A stretch of DNA of 64,000 nucleotides, from positions 558,001 through 622,000 of the forward strand of contig JAHRHY010000026.1 in the NCBI GenBank assembly GCA_019671135.1. The letters run 5' to 3'. The position numbers and the translations under genes are program-made. Shown in pieces: positions 41,810-52,891 of the stretch (position 1 is the stretch's first letter; every line of letters starts with the position of its first letter). The DNA comes from Linnemannia hyalina. Taxonomy: Eukaryota; Mortierellomycota; Mortierellomycetes; Mortierellales; Mortierellaceae. The notes under the pieces were generated by a model that searched no databases, had not been told where the DNA came from, and was given only the letters and a program-made list of their open reading frames with translations.

Positions 41810-44240
41810 TTCAATGTCAGCTCTTTCTCACCTCTTTCATCAGAGTTCCCCCGACGCATTGTGGTACCTTCATTGTTCGCTTCAATAAATTCTTCACTAC
41901 GTCTTCCTGTGCTTCTTTGGCGTTATTTGGTTTGGTTGGGTATGATACTGTGAATCGGGAGGAGGGGAGACCTCTCGAGCACTTGTCCTCGCTTGGTGAT
42001 ACAGCTCCACAAGCCAAAGATCAAATGGACAATTAGTGTGTAATTTGTTTCAATTCATGCACATACTAGTTTCGGTTGATTTAATCCTCACTCACCTCTA
42101 TGTAAAAGAAAGCGGAGATTATTCGACCAACCCCTGAGATATTCTCAACAGACTTGGGTAACGTGCCCGCAAACACTTTCATGAGACAGTTAATGAGTGA
42201 TATCCGTTGATCCATCACATAAAACGCTATATCATATCCAAAGACCTAGCATCCCCAGACAACCGGATCCTGTATACCCTTTTTGATCTGAGAGTCAATC
42301 TCACTTTTCATCATACGAAACAACTTCCATTGATCCTTCAGTTCCAACTGTGCCGACTGTGTCTTCTCAGGTGGCTTCACCTCACCAACTAGGCTCACAA
42401 AGGACAAGTCCAAGCGAGGAATAGGCAAAACAACGAAAAAATCGCTGCGAACACCGTGTTTGTGATCCCCCTTGTCCTCGCTTGGCAGAGTCGTGCTCAA
42501 TATCCCCCCTCAACACCTTGTTTCCTCGTGCAGAAAACGTCACCGACAAAAATGGCTGCAACGCTCGATTCACAAAAGTTTGCTCTCCATCCTGCAGGTC
42601 CCGTCTAAGCTCGTTCGGTAGTGTGTCTAAACTGAAAAAAGACATAAACAAAAATTAGTCAGGACGTGTATGAATGACTTTGGTGTCCATCATAGCCAGT
42701 CATTTCTTCACTTACAGCTGCTTCCAAACTTTAAGCGCCCTTCTGACTGTCCATGGTATGTCTGCAGTACACAGCTCATCAATCGCTTCCGCAATCTCCT
42801 GTTCAGTTCCAAACTGGAGAATCTCCTCAACTTGGGGCGGTAATGCTCCAATTTCCGGGTAATCTGGTATACGGTGCTCCTTGCCCATGGCCCTATGGAT
42901 CTCTTTTGCATCCAAACACTCCAATATCGCCTTGTCAACAAACCAAATACCGTTCAACGCACTGCAAAGCAAGGAGCTAAAGTCAGCACAGTATATCAAA
43001 ACAGCCTTGAGGGATTTCAAAATGCAAATGCAACAGCACAACTTACATAGCTTCTGCTTTATGCGTGGCAAAATCAAGTGAGCCAGCTCCTGCTAGGGCT
43101 TTGCTTTTTTCCCTGAATTGTCGAAGGCAGAATGAATGCTTGATCCTGATGGAGAATTGGGCGGAGGAAAAGCCGGAGGTTTGAGGTCCAATAAATACAC
43201 GGAAGCTTTCCTCTTCTGCTGTGTGCCTGATCGCTTTGGAAGGGTATTTGAGGCTGTGCGATCATCAGTCGGCACCTGAGAGCCAGTGCTGTGCATATCT
43301 CTGGGAGCAGTGGTAAGGTCCTCACTGGCGGATGGTGTGGGCGAGACCGATGTTGATTTTGATACTGTTGGTATAGACGATCGCTGACTCTCTATATTAT
43401 ACAACGTGGACATATCATATTTAGCAAAAAAAAATCCTAACAGTGCTCCCCTTGACCTCTCGAACGGTCAAAACAATCCTTTAAGCGTACGTCGAAGCTC
43501 CTGCAAACGTAAATATAGCTCTTGATATCCATCCGCAAGTTGTTTTGACGAGTTCTCAAGAACAGCCATATGGCGCTGTACAGCTATTCGATTCCGGTAG
43601 TATTGGTCCAGACCCTCAATGGTTAGCGGACGTGTGGCAGTTGCGACCTCTCGAACAAAGGAGTATGCACTGCTCTTCAGATCTCGTATCCACCGGTCCA
43701 TTCTTGAATAAGTCTTCAAGCGCGATTTTCCTCCAAGGCGCGAGATGCAATGTATCCGGTAGGTTCAAAACAGAGCCGTCCAGTTTGAGAGAGAAAATAC
43801 CCTGCTCCTTTTCTGTTCGCATCGAATTCCGACTGCCATTCAGCAGCTCCCACCCGCCGCCGATCTTATTGGGTTTTGGACACTGCACTGGAACTGAGGG
43901 GAGCGAATTACTCCGAAGAGAAGGCCGAGCTTGCGACTTTAAGAGAATTCTGTGAATGGACCTAGACAACAACTCTGCAAAGTACAGATGAGGATGTTAG
44001 TTAACAGAATTTAATGCCGATTGTAAATAAACCCAAAAAAATGTCACATGTTCTCGTCTTCCCAGTCGCATTTGTCCCGTGTTACAGCAACGCAATTGAG
44101 TACTGGAACAGGATCATTGCAGGGCATGAGGCCGGTATCCAGGATACGTTCCAAAGTTCGTGCAATAACCGCGATACTAACCCGTTCCTCTGCGACCCTG
44201 AGATCTCTTCATCACTTTGTAAAAAACAATGAAAGCCAGG
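41810..44240 (-). pseudogene. Nuclease-like protein (possible PD-(D/E)XK), several lesions
   Basis: Coding blocks follow one another on the minus strand. They include a helical N-terminal region, a Ser/Thr/Pro-rich linker (43413-43090) with a basic KRKAS patch, EAIDELCTADIPWTVRRAL (near 42760), TFVNRALQPFLSVTF (near 42560), then SDFFVVL...LVGEVKPPE (near 42390). Last is VFGYDIAFYVMDQRISLINC (near 42230). Asp followed by Glu-x-Lys, followed by a QWKLFRMMKSE helix, recalls PD-(D/E)XK nucleases. A frameshift lies at the G-run near 42470, another near 43620, and an in-frame TAG follows WGC near 42246. Introns are visible, for example donor GTGAGT near 42097. The last exon, to about 41817, is uncertain. 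The gene at 14577 may be a distant relative. Confidence 0.5.
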
Positions 44241-44369
44241 GGGCGGAGAGAGTAGACGAAAAAGATGCGGAGGCAAGTGTAGCATACATCTACAATTTAC
44301 CTTGCGTTGAAAAGGTAGCAAGTTGTGGATAAACACAGAACGAAAGGAAACAGAGGAATTGAACAAAGG

Positions 44370-45190
44370 GCGTGGCGATCAACAAAAACGCAGTGGTAAA
44401 TAAAAGAGAACGCCGATGGAGAGAATAAAGGACAGTAGGAAAAGAGGGGGAGAATGGTTAGGAAGGGAAAAAAGAAAGGCGACAAAGAGAGGCAGTGACG
44501 AAAAGAACGTGGGGTAGAGATGCAAGCTGGTGTGATGAAAAGGGCGTGGGAGTGAGGATGGGGTTGCTGTGGAAGTGATGGAAGAGGGAGTGATGAAAAG
44601 AGATTAATGAAAAGAGCTTGGACGTGTAGAGGGAAGCGTGCCAAAAAAACGCTAGTCGTCACGTCATCATTTAATTTATTTTAACTGCACCTCAAACACT
44701 CGTTTCCTTGTTGTCTTCTTTTGTTTCTCACTCACCCTCTCTTTACCACCACCCCTCGTCTTTGCCATCGCTCGAATTCTTCCCGTGCTCTCCCTTTTCC
44801 TCAGTTCTTGCGTCTCGTTTCTTTGCCACCGCTCCCACGCCCTTTCTTGATTGCCTTTCCTACTTTTTTTTCTCACCATTCACATGCCACCTCGCCCTTT
44901 CTTCATCGCCTTCTCCGCTGTCCCATTCTTTTCCTTTACCAGTCTCACGTTCTTCATTGCCTTTGCCACCACTCCCACGCCTCCCATTCTTTCTTTTGTT
45001 ATCACTCCCACGCCCTTCTCTTCTTTGCATCCGTCACTACTTTCTTTTTCATCCCTCACCTTCTATTTCTTCCTTTTCACTATTCATTACTCGACATCTT
45101 TCTTACTTCGTTTTCATTTCATTCCTCACTTTACCTGCATCCTTCGCCTTCTCTCTTTCACTTTCAGTCTATTCAATGCTTCATAACACC
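44370..45190. other. Strand-asymmetric leader of the CRN gene
   Basis: The part 44380-44650 is purine-rich and 44700-45185 is pyrimidine-rich. Words such as gggcgtgggagtga on one side answer tcactcccacgccc on the other, so the region is a loose inverted repeat of several hundred bases. Repeated ccactcccacgcc units are visible in the pyrimidine half. A long Ser/Phe/Leu-rich ORF in it is an artefact of composition. It ends at the ATG of the CRN at 45191. Confidence 0.55.
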
Positions 45191-48100
45191 ATGACCGACA
45201 ACCGTTTGAATCTGTTCTGTCTTGTTGATGGGGAGGCTACACCATTTTCTATCGAAGTCGACCGAACAAAGACCGTCGATCACCTCAAGGACCTCATCAA
45301 GGCAAAAAAGGCCAACGCTTACAGCGATGTCGATGCAGACGTGCTTACGTTATGGCGTGTCTCGATTCCAATTGATCCGCCTAACAAGCGCAAACCAATC
45401 GTCCTTACCGAGGTCCAGTCAGCAGCAGAGCTTGACCCAACAGACGATGTTTCCGATGTCTTTGAAGGAACGCCACCCAAGAAAACAATCCACCTCATCG
45501 TGCAACGACCCTCACCAGGTAATGCACACGCGTCGCTTTCATTTACACCCTGGATCTGGACTTTTCTACTGTGTTTATGCTAACTGACTACGCTCATCCA
45601 ATTATACCGACATAGTCCATGCACCCGTTCCTGCTCGAGCCTGTACTCCTCTCTCGGTTGATTCACATCCTGGTACACCGCTGTCGGGTGAGTCATTCGC
45701 ATCGCCTTTTGCAATCCCACGTGAAATCCAGTCTTTAATGATCTAATGCCGATGCTTTACGAAGTGGAACGACATTGACTGTGTTTTTACTACCATTCAA
45801 TAGACGAGAAATGGCAAGAACTTATTTCAAAGATTGAGGACGAGTTCTTCGCACCTGCTTCGGCCGACTACACGGGCCTCGTCCAGTTCGTCACAGATGG
45901 TGTGAACGCTGAGCGGCCTACCATTTGTTGCTCCTCGCGCAGGTTCGCTCAAGGACCGACCGAGCTTGTTGTTCCTTAACTTGCCAGAATCGTCTGAGAC
46001 ACAGGACCCTCCCAGCATTGCCAACAAGGCGCTCGAGAAGGTTCATGGACGAACGATTCCCTTTTTACCACTCTTTGGCGTTTCTGAGTGTGGGAAAACG
46101 AGGGCGGTGATCGAGATGCTCTTCAAGAACTGGGGCTTCTACTTCAATGGAAGCATCGCGGATTGGGGTTCCCAGGATCTTGTCCGCTTTCATGACTTGG
46201 TCCAACAAAGGAAGCGGTATCGGAATCGTGACTTCGAGAGCAACACCCATGTTCACATCCTGGCGCTGACTCTTGTTCTTAGTCGTGTTATCATTTTACA
46301 GCACTGTCTCAACATCGCGGAACAGGAAGGAACGCCATGTACTTGCAAACACTGGATGCTATTGCAAGTTGGTTTCGACACGTTGGGTTTTAAGGACCTG
46401 TTTGCTTTGCTGTTCGCGTCGCTTGCGTATGTGATCCACCGTCACTCTATCGGAATCGCGCTCATGACAGCTTTGTTGGAAGACGATTCTCTAAACTCCA
46501 CCAACGCCTTCTGAACCTCACCTTCAACACGTCCTCCCAGAGCATTGGCTTAAAGATCCTTCTGGTGATTGACGAGGCGCAAAATCTCGGCAAGATGGAC
46601 TTTGGAACGTTTATCTCACAACAAATATCCTCGGAATCTGAGGGTCAAGACTACTTACGACCGATCCTCTCCCCCTTGGTTCACGGGTTCTACCAGATCG
46701 CTGCCGACCACAGGCCGTTTTGCGTAGTAACTCGTGGGACCGGCCTCAACATTCTCGATATGAATTGGCTCGAAGACTCGGCTGCTGTCCCCAAAGGTTA
46801 CAACAAGCAGCTTGGTCCATTCACCGATTTCCAAGGCTGGGAATCGCTTGAACAAGTCCAGAACTATCTAGCTCTTGTGCGTAGCTCGTTGCCCGATGAG
46901 TCGGCCAGAGGAACTTTCGACATTCGTGTGTCGGGGGAAGCGGTGTCTGAGCTCTTCGCATGCTTGCGTGGTCGTTTTAGGCCCATTGTTACAGCTATTG
47001 GTAAGAACGTTCGACGGATTGTTGATACCCCCATCTAGGAGGCGAAGAACGAGAAGAAAGCAATGGCCTAATTCATTGTTCAACTCATACTGATAGAGAG
47101 CATGATATGTGCCAGGAACGGTCACAGTGATTGGAAGAAGACGATCCAGGACACGGAAGAGGCGCTGACATCGACCGATCGCCAATCTCACGGCAAAGGC
47201 AACATCCCCTACGACATCGATCGAATGCTCCGCCAAGTCGCGCTACATCCATCACGGTACGCAAAGTATCAAAATATCAGGACCGTCCTTCAACTCTTTG
47301 TGCTGGAACATTACCTGCATAGGAGCCCCGTGGCTCTTCATGAGCTGGAGGCGCCTTTAGAGGAGGCCTCTGTTGGACGAATCTTGGGTGTTACTGGCCA
47401 ACCAATAGCCACAGTTCTGGATGAGCCGTTTGCATTGCGTGCTGAGGTGAACTACTTTCGCAAGGATGACCCCGACTTTCATAGCGCGATCTGCAGCTTG
47501 TTCAGCCTGTCACCAAAAGCCTCCGTCCTTGGGTCCACATGGGAGATGGCGGTTATGCCTAGCCTGGTTCACGTTTTCCACAACAAAGTCCTGTCTGAGA
47601 CGTCTCTGGTCCCCTTGGGAGACGGTACGCTGCGACAACGGCCTTTTGAGCAGCAGAGCCACGATTGTCGGTTTGGAGGAGCATATGCTTGGGACCGACC
47701 ATCGCAGTATGTCGCTGAGCGAGGTTTTGAAGGCCCACGTTGAGAATGGCTCACGCTTACGTAGCGATGAGAGTCAAGTTCCAGCGTTTTACCATCCTGC
47801 CGAGACGCTTTCCGCCCGACATTGTGTTTGTTCTGCATTTCGACAACTATGGCTTTTGTCCTGTTTTTTATCCAACTGAAGCTGCGGGGTTCCATGGATT
47901 CAGAGGACATCTTGAGTGCGTTCGCAACGGTCAAGGCCGATGGAGTTCAACGCCATCTTGGCGACAGCAAGCTCCGGACGTTTTGTACCGTTTCTCCCAA
48001 CTGGTACCTTGGCGTTGTCATTGCTAGAGTTTCTCAAAAATTATTCGCATGCGTGCGATGTCAATGCAAAATTATTCGCGGCACATAGGACTTGAGAAAC

Positions 48101-48361
48101 TCCAGTCATTGCTTATCCGACTGAGCTGCCGGGTGTGGAGGGCTCATTTGCCGAGGTGAGAAGAAGCGAGCGAATTCGCGGAGCGCAAGAGGAGGAAAGC
48201 CCACAGTGCATTTCGCTCAAGGTCGACAAGAACAATATACACGATCTCTTCCCGGAAGCGCACGTGAAAGTGCGGGATCGTCTCAAGAGCGTCAAGCGAG
48301 AGCTAGAACAGAGCCGCGATGACCCGGCGGACGAGCATACAGCGAAACATCGTCGGTTTTA
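45191..48361 (+). pseudogene. Crinkler (CRN) gene with P-loop NTPase domain, disrupted
   Basis: Exon 1 (45191-45518) encodes the ubiquitin-like domain: LFCLVDGEATPFSIEV, TVDHLKDLIKAKKANAYSDV and LTLWRVSIP. Introns GTAATG-ATAG (45519-45615) and GTGAGT-ATAG (about 45688-45804) lead to the linker. Then follow RPSLLFLNLP, Walker A FGVSECGKTR (near 46077), Walker B LLVIDEAQN (near 46560) and a long C-terminal part ending SFAEVRRSERIR...HRRF. Such NTPases are usually followed by a nuclease-like or kinase-like region in CRNs; none is clear here. Lesions are a frameshift near 45910, another near 46490, TAG at 47036 and further stops, a frame change near 47730, and a 79-bp MITE at 48026. Expression of the full protein is not possible. 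An AATAAA follows at about 48412. Confidence 0.85.
48026..48104. mobile_element. 79-bp micro-MITE with 9-bp target duplication
   Basis: The element starts AGAGTTTCTCAAAAATTATT and ends GGACTTGAGAAACTCCA, inverted ends of about 12 bp. GTCATTGCT is present on both sides (48017-48025 and 48105-48113). It interrupts the CRN reading VVIA/YPTELPG near the C terminus and shifts the frame. The interior carries attattcgcatgcg and attattcgcgg. Confidence 0.9.
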
Positions 48362-49359
48362 GGCTCCAGCTAAAGTCACCCTTGTACTCCTTGAACCGAA
48401 TCAAGAGACAAAATAAAGGGTTATCTCTCCACCGTGCCTGGATATTTTATTTGTTTGTTCCCTGTCACGAACAATGGAAGTTCGCAAGAAACATGTGCTT
48501 TGGTTGTCTATGTTTACTTCATCTGTAACAGCCACAGAGCCATAGGGAGGAGACGAGTGTGTGAACAAGGAGAAAGGGTGGAACAAGAAGACAAGGTGGG
48601 AACAAGAGAAGATCAGGAGAGGTAGGGGGACAATAGGAAGAGGCTAGAACGGATGATGTTTATTATACAAAGAGAAGGATATATTTATACTAGAGTACAG
48701 GAGGGGTGATGGTGGAGGCGTGCTTGGCGATGGTGGCGTGGTTGGGGGCGATGTAGAAGATCAGTCTATGGTACTGTCACATCATCCTTCGTTATCTCTG
48801 CAACGCTATAAATAAATACTTCATCACGCCATTCAATGAAAACACGAACATAGTTGCAACCAGTAATTCTGTCACAGTGTGTTAGTCTGTGTAGAGTATA
48901 TTCTTCATTCGCCATCCCAGCTTGCGCTTTGTATTTTGGTATCTTGTCTTACTTTCTCTTGGCAAAAAGTTCATAATCTTTTTGCGAATGCATGATTCGT
49001 CCGCTCCCTCTGCCTCTTTTGTTTGCTGTATGAAGGCAGCCCTTGGTCATTTTATTTGCTCTACAACTTGACACTGCGCTAGAGTCCTTCTGATACATAC
49101 CTGACTGAAGAAAGGGGGTAAAAGTAAGATCGAGAGTGTGGTAGGAAAAGAAAAAAGAGGGCAACTTCTTTTCTCCTTACTCCTTCGCTTCCTCTACCAT
49201 TGCTGTTCATTCACTCTGTCATTGGAGAGGTGATCGATAGCCATATATTGATTACTGTTAAGGTCAGTACCAATTCTTTATCCGCCTCCATTGATGTTTA
49301 CGGGCGACATATTAAAACGCCCATGTTACCAAATCACAGCGTTTGCGTTTTGTTTTGAA
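48362..49359. other. No gene recognised
   Basis: After the CRN polyadenylation signal the sequence is purine-rich (48540-48680, ggagaa/agaagg words), then mixed. No ORF with coding character is seen. Tc1 homology begins near 49360. Confidence 0.4.
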
Positions 49360-49940
49360 AAGACGTGATGTTCTCAGATGAGTGGAGCAAAAGTCGTGTT
49401 GGGTCGTTTGGAAGGCAGTAATTTTATTCAGACAAGGAACACAAGCGTCTGGAGCCTCATCAGGTCAAGGGAACAAAGCACAATGGCGGTGAAAAAATCA
49501 TGGTCTGGGGTTGCATGACCTACCACCTCCTTGGCCACCGCTCCTGAATCCCCGGCAAGATCAATTCGCTAGACTACCTCACTGTTCTCAAGGATTATGT
49601 CCTCCAATCTCGAGACTGGTTTGGTATGGATCCGGAAACATTCATCTTCAGCAGGACAATGCAAGCATCCATACTGCCCACATTAGCAGAGACTATTTTG
49701 CCGAGGAGCAACTCGTAATTCTTGAGTGGCCACCGAATTTCCCAGATCTCAACCAGATCGAAAATCTATGGGCGATCATAAAGCGACGCCTGTATAACTA
49801 TGAAACGCACCCCAAGAGCTTTAATGAACTGTGGGAATGAGTTCAAGAAGTCTGGACAACAATCCATATCAAAGAGATCCAAAACTTGCACGAGAGTCTT
49901 CCTGAACACACAGAGAAAGTGTTGAATAGCAGATGAGGTT
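49360..49940 (+). pseudogene. Tc1/mariner transposase, C-terminal half
   Basis: Translation across frames gives VMFSDEWS, VGSFGR, KIMVWGCMTY, LTVLKDYVLQSRDWFGMD and FIFSRT. It then gives LEWPPNFPDLNQIENLWAII and HESLPEHTEKVL. These are the Tc1 catalytic-domain motifs, with the first acidic residue (SDE) and the PDLN(x)IEN region. Stops and at least two frame shifts are present (for example TAA near 49421). It is in the same orientation as the Tc1 element at 50908. Confidence 0.85.
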
Positions 49941-50198
49941 ACTCTGGCTACTAATAACGAGGTTTATCGGACGAAAATAAAAAAGCGTTTAAAAGGCACA
50001 AAATGATGTAAATGGACACGGGCGACATGGCAGAACTCAATTCCACTTTCCATGTAAGGAAACGAGACCAAAATGCACGCTTCTGCGTGATGATGATTAC
50101 GATAAGTTACACTGGCACGAGCTTTATTTTGTGTTGGCATACTATTTACAATAAACCTTAAGAGTAAGTGCAACTAGAGGTACTGTAAGAGGTAATAC
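49941..50198. other. Tc1 3' flank, no gene
   Basis: AT-rich. Probably the end of the Tc1 element and flanking DNA. No inverted repeat match was found by eye. Confidence 0.3.
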
Positions 50199-50420
50199 TC
50201 AGGGCTTGCAACATGAAAATCTATAACGAAGACTCCATATGCCGCCGCACCGTACATATCCGCGAGAGCCATCCTGGCATGCTCCTAATTCATCCCAGCA
50301 TGCATTTTGGCCACTCAAAAAAGCAGAATAGTAGCAAGACGTCAACTCTCGCTTATCTTCGCTGCACTGTCGTCTATAGCACCCTTTCTCAGAGTAGTGT
50401 TTTGCAAAGACCGACTGCAC
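50199..50420 (-). other. Possible cysteine-rich protein exon
   Basis: A minus-strand frame after an acceptor-like TTTCTCGTGCAG encodes about 70 residues with eight cysteines (GCYRRQC, SCYYS, NACWDELGACQ, VRCGG, FSCCKP) before TGA. That spacing fits a small secreted cysteine-rich protein. A signal-peptide-like frame (MKWLSLSYLSFISVSLLISL) lies upstream near 50560, but I could not join the two in frame with a consensus intron. TATATAAAG at 50837-50829 is a plausible promoter. Confidence 0.3.
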
Positions 50421-50828
50421 GAGAAACAGGCTGACATTACGACGATCCTCATACTGATGGCTGGCTATGAGCTGTCAGATTCGAAGTATGTCCCCAATAG
50501 TGAAATTAGAAGTGAGACCGAGATGAATGACAGATAAGACAAAGACAACCATTTCATGGAACAAACTAGGGATATGCTTACACGTTTTGCTGGCAGAGCA
50601 CTGAAGAACAAAAAAAGATCGAGAAGTTGGTTAGTTTTGGAAATGGGAGCTCAGATTGGGCGAGAGCAGTCTAGAAGCAATATGGATGTGAGATTGATAT
50701 AGTAGCGGACGAAAGTTATGCAGGTGCACAAGGCAGCGAACAATTGATAGGAATGAGAGTTACTTACATTAGTTGGGGATGGAGAATGATGTGAATGATG
50801 GGAGGGACGAGAAGAGGAGGATTGAGTC

Positions 50829-50837
50829 CTTTATATA
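50829..50837 (-). promoter_or_regulatory. TATA box, minus strand
   Basis: TATATAAAG followed by a CT-rich stretch (CTCAATCCTCCTCTTCTCG) and a donor-like AAT/GTAAGTAAC about 75 bp on. This is the expected start of a minus-strand transcript reading towards the cysteine-rich frame. Confidence 0.4.
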
Positions 50838-50907
50838 GACGGGCAGGATGGGATGATGGAAATCATTGTGTAGGGAGAAGTTCATCTCGTTTCGCCGTAT
50901 GTGCTTA

Positions 50908-52040
50908 AAGTGCTACACAAAGTGATCCATCTTTCTCCGAATTCATCTTTTTTTTGAAATGCTCACCATCCATCATTGCAATCGGCCCCAGGATGCCTCT
51001 CGATGATTCCTAGGCCTTGAGATCATGCTTCTGTTGGAGCTATACCCATTTCGGTGATGACGTCATTGTGAAATAAATTCTTAAAAACCGATTGCATGAT
51101 GGATCACTTTTGTCGTGATTCTGCATCCTCTCGATCCACTTCTTTTTTCTTCGATATTTCTTTAGCTACCACTTCATCATGTTCTACTCTTACATCAACT
51201 CTTCTCACTACTAAACATCATGCCACAACCAGAAAACAAAAACGACAAAAAAGGAAAGAGAATCTCGCCTTCAGACAGAGCCACTGCCATTCAGCTGTTC
51301 ATTCAAGGACAATCGGTTCGAGAGGTTGCGGACTCACTCGGGATCGGCGTCGCAACCGCAATTAGGATCAGGAAAGACAACGAGGAAAACGTGCCGCCTC
51401 CAAAAATGGGCAGACCAAATAAGATCTCCTTAAAGACCAGAGGGGTTCTTGGTCGCCAGATTAATTCTGGTCAACTTACATCACTTCGGGATGCCCAGCG
51501 ATTCATTCAGGAGAGAGATGGCGTGCATGTGGATGTGGAGACAGTCCGGCGGAATCTACGACAGCAAAAGATCCGGGCCTATGTTCAACAGAAGAGGCCT
51601 GATCTGAAACGGAATCACATGCAGGAACGGCTTGCATTTGCACGGGAGCACATCAAGTAGACGGTGGACGATTGGAAACGCCTAATGTTCTCCGATGAGA
51701 GCGTCATCAGTTGCGTGGGGTCCTTTGGCAGGAACTACTTTTATAGTGATCGCGGGCACAGGCGATTGCTACCTCACCAAGTTCATCCAACGCCGCACGC
51801 CGGTGGAGGGAAGATGATAGTGTGGGGATGCATCACCTTTTTTTTTTTTTTTTTTTTTGGCGCAGGAGACCTTTGTCGGATCAACGGCACACTCGATTCG
51901 GAGTTCTACCGCGAGGTCCTCAACGATTATGTTCTCGCCTCCTTCGAGTGGTATGGTATGGATCGAGCAACATCCATTTTCAGCAGGACAAATGCTCGGG
52001 TGCGCGCAATATACGGGTACTTCTGGCGCTGCATCGATGT
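50908..52040 (+). mobile_element. Tc1/mariner element, 5' two thirds
   Basis: Left end aaagtgctacacaaag, T-run and gaaatgctcaccatcc match the remnant at 36431. The transposase starts at ATG 51220. A tandem helix-turn-helix (FIQGQSVREVADSLGIG and a GRPNKIS linker) precedes RPDLKRNHMQERLAFAREHI and a TAG at 51658. Then LMFSDESVISCVGSFG and KMIVWGCIT follow. A run of about 21 T (51838-51858) adds seven Phe codons in the catalytic domain. Frame is lost near 51985 at an extra A. Sequence changes to a Harbinger transposase near 52040. Confidence 0.85.
51058..51065. promoter_or_regulatory. TGACGTCA palindrome in the Tc1 5' region
   Basis: A perfect ATF/CREB-type site. The same site is at 36589-36596 in the related remnant, both after atttcgg. 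It is conserved although the surrounding sequence has diverged, so it may be a promoter element of the transposon. Confidence 0.45.
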
Positions 52041-52817
52041 TCTCACATCTTTGTCTCCCAGGTTCGTCAAGTGGCCGGATGCAGCAAGACGCTGAGTCAT
52101 CAAGCAGCACTTTCAAAACATGTGTGGTTGCCCCAAGTGATCGGTGCAGTTGACGGCTGCCTATGTCCTTTCGACTATGCTCCCCATTTCGAACCTCAGG
52201 CATTCAATAATTACAAGTGTCGTCGCTGCGCGACATCCGTTGCAGTCTGCGACCATGATCTTTGATTCACCTTTTTTGAGGCTGGCGATTTTGGCTCGAG
52301 ACATGATGAGACAGGATACAAGATGACTGACCTTTACAATCGCTGCAACATCTACTTCAATGGCGCCGAGTATCTGTTGGCTGATAGCGCCTACTCGAAT
52401 ATTCCAACTTGCATCACCCCTTTCTCAAGGAGGGAGGAGAGGAGAGCCCCTCTCACCGCAGCTCAGAAGAAATTCAATTTCAGGCACAAGAGTGTGCATG
52501 CTGTGATCGAACAAGCCTTTGGGCGTCTGAAGCCAAGGCGGAGGTTCCTACAGGCTATTTCCGTCGACGTTGATGATGGAGATAGCGTTGGTGGGGTGGG
52601 TAGAGTCATCACCACTTGTGTTGCTCTTCACAATTTTATTATCGATCACCCCGAAGATGTGCTGATCGAGAGACCTGTCAATAAGTTTGAGCTAAAGTGG
52701 GCTCGGCGCTCTGGCGTGGAGCCTATTGTTGACCACAATGAGGACCATGACAGGCGAGAAGGGTCAGCTAAGCGCGAGCGCATTGTCAATATTTCCCAGC
52801 GATTCAGACCATATTGA
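52040..52817 (+). pseudogene. PIF/Harbinger transposase (DDE nuclease), 5'-truncated
   Basis: The plus-strand frame has the three catalytic blocks of the Harbinger nuclease: VIGAVDGCLCPF (first Asp, near 52143), LLADSAYSN (second Asp, near 52376) and VIEQAFGRLKPRRRFL (Glu, near 52505). Between the first two blocks, VCDHDL is followed by TGA (52263) and then FTFFEAGDFGSRHD. The stop replaces what is likely an Arg codon, so CGA to TGA fits cytosine deamination. The N-terminal part is missing, joined to Tc1 sequence. The end TTGATT at 52817 seems natural. Confidence 0.85.
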
Positions 52818-52891
52818 TTGCCAATTAATGCTAATAAACAAAATATATTGATCTATATCCAGCTTAACATGAGACTCCGGCATGAACAAGG

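Noticed and set aside
44708..45185. Long Ser/Phe/Leu-rich open frames upstream of the CRN gene
   Set aside because: They follow only from pyrimidine-rich composition, have no domain or start context, and two frames are open at once.
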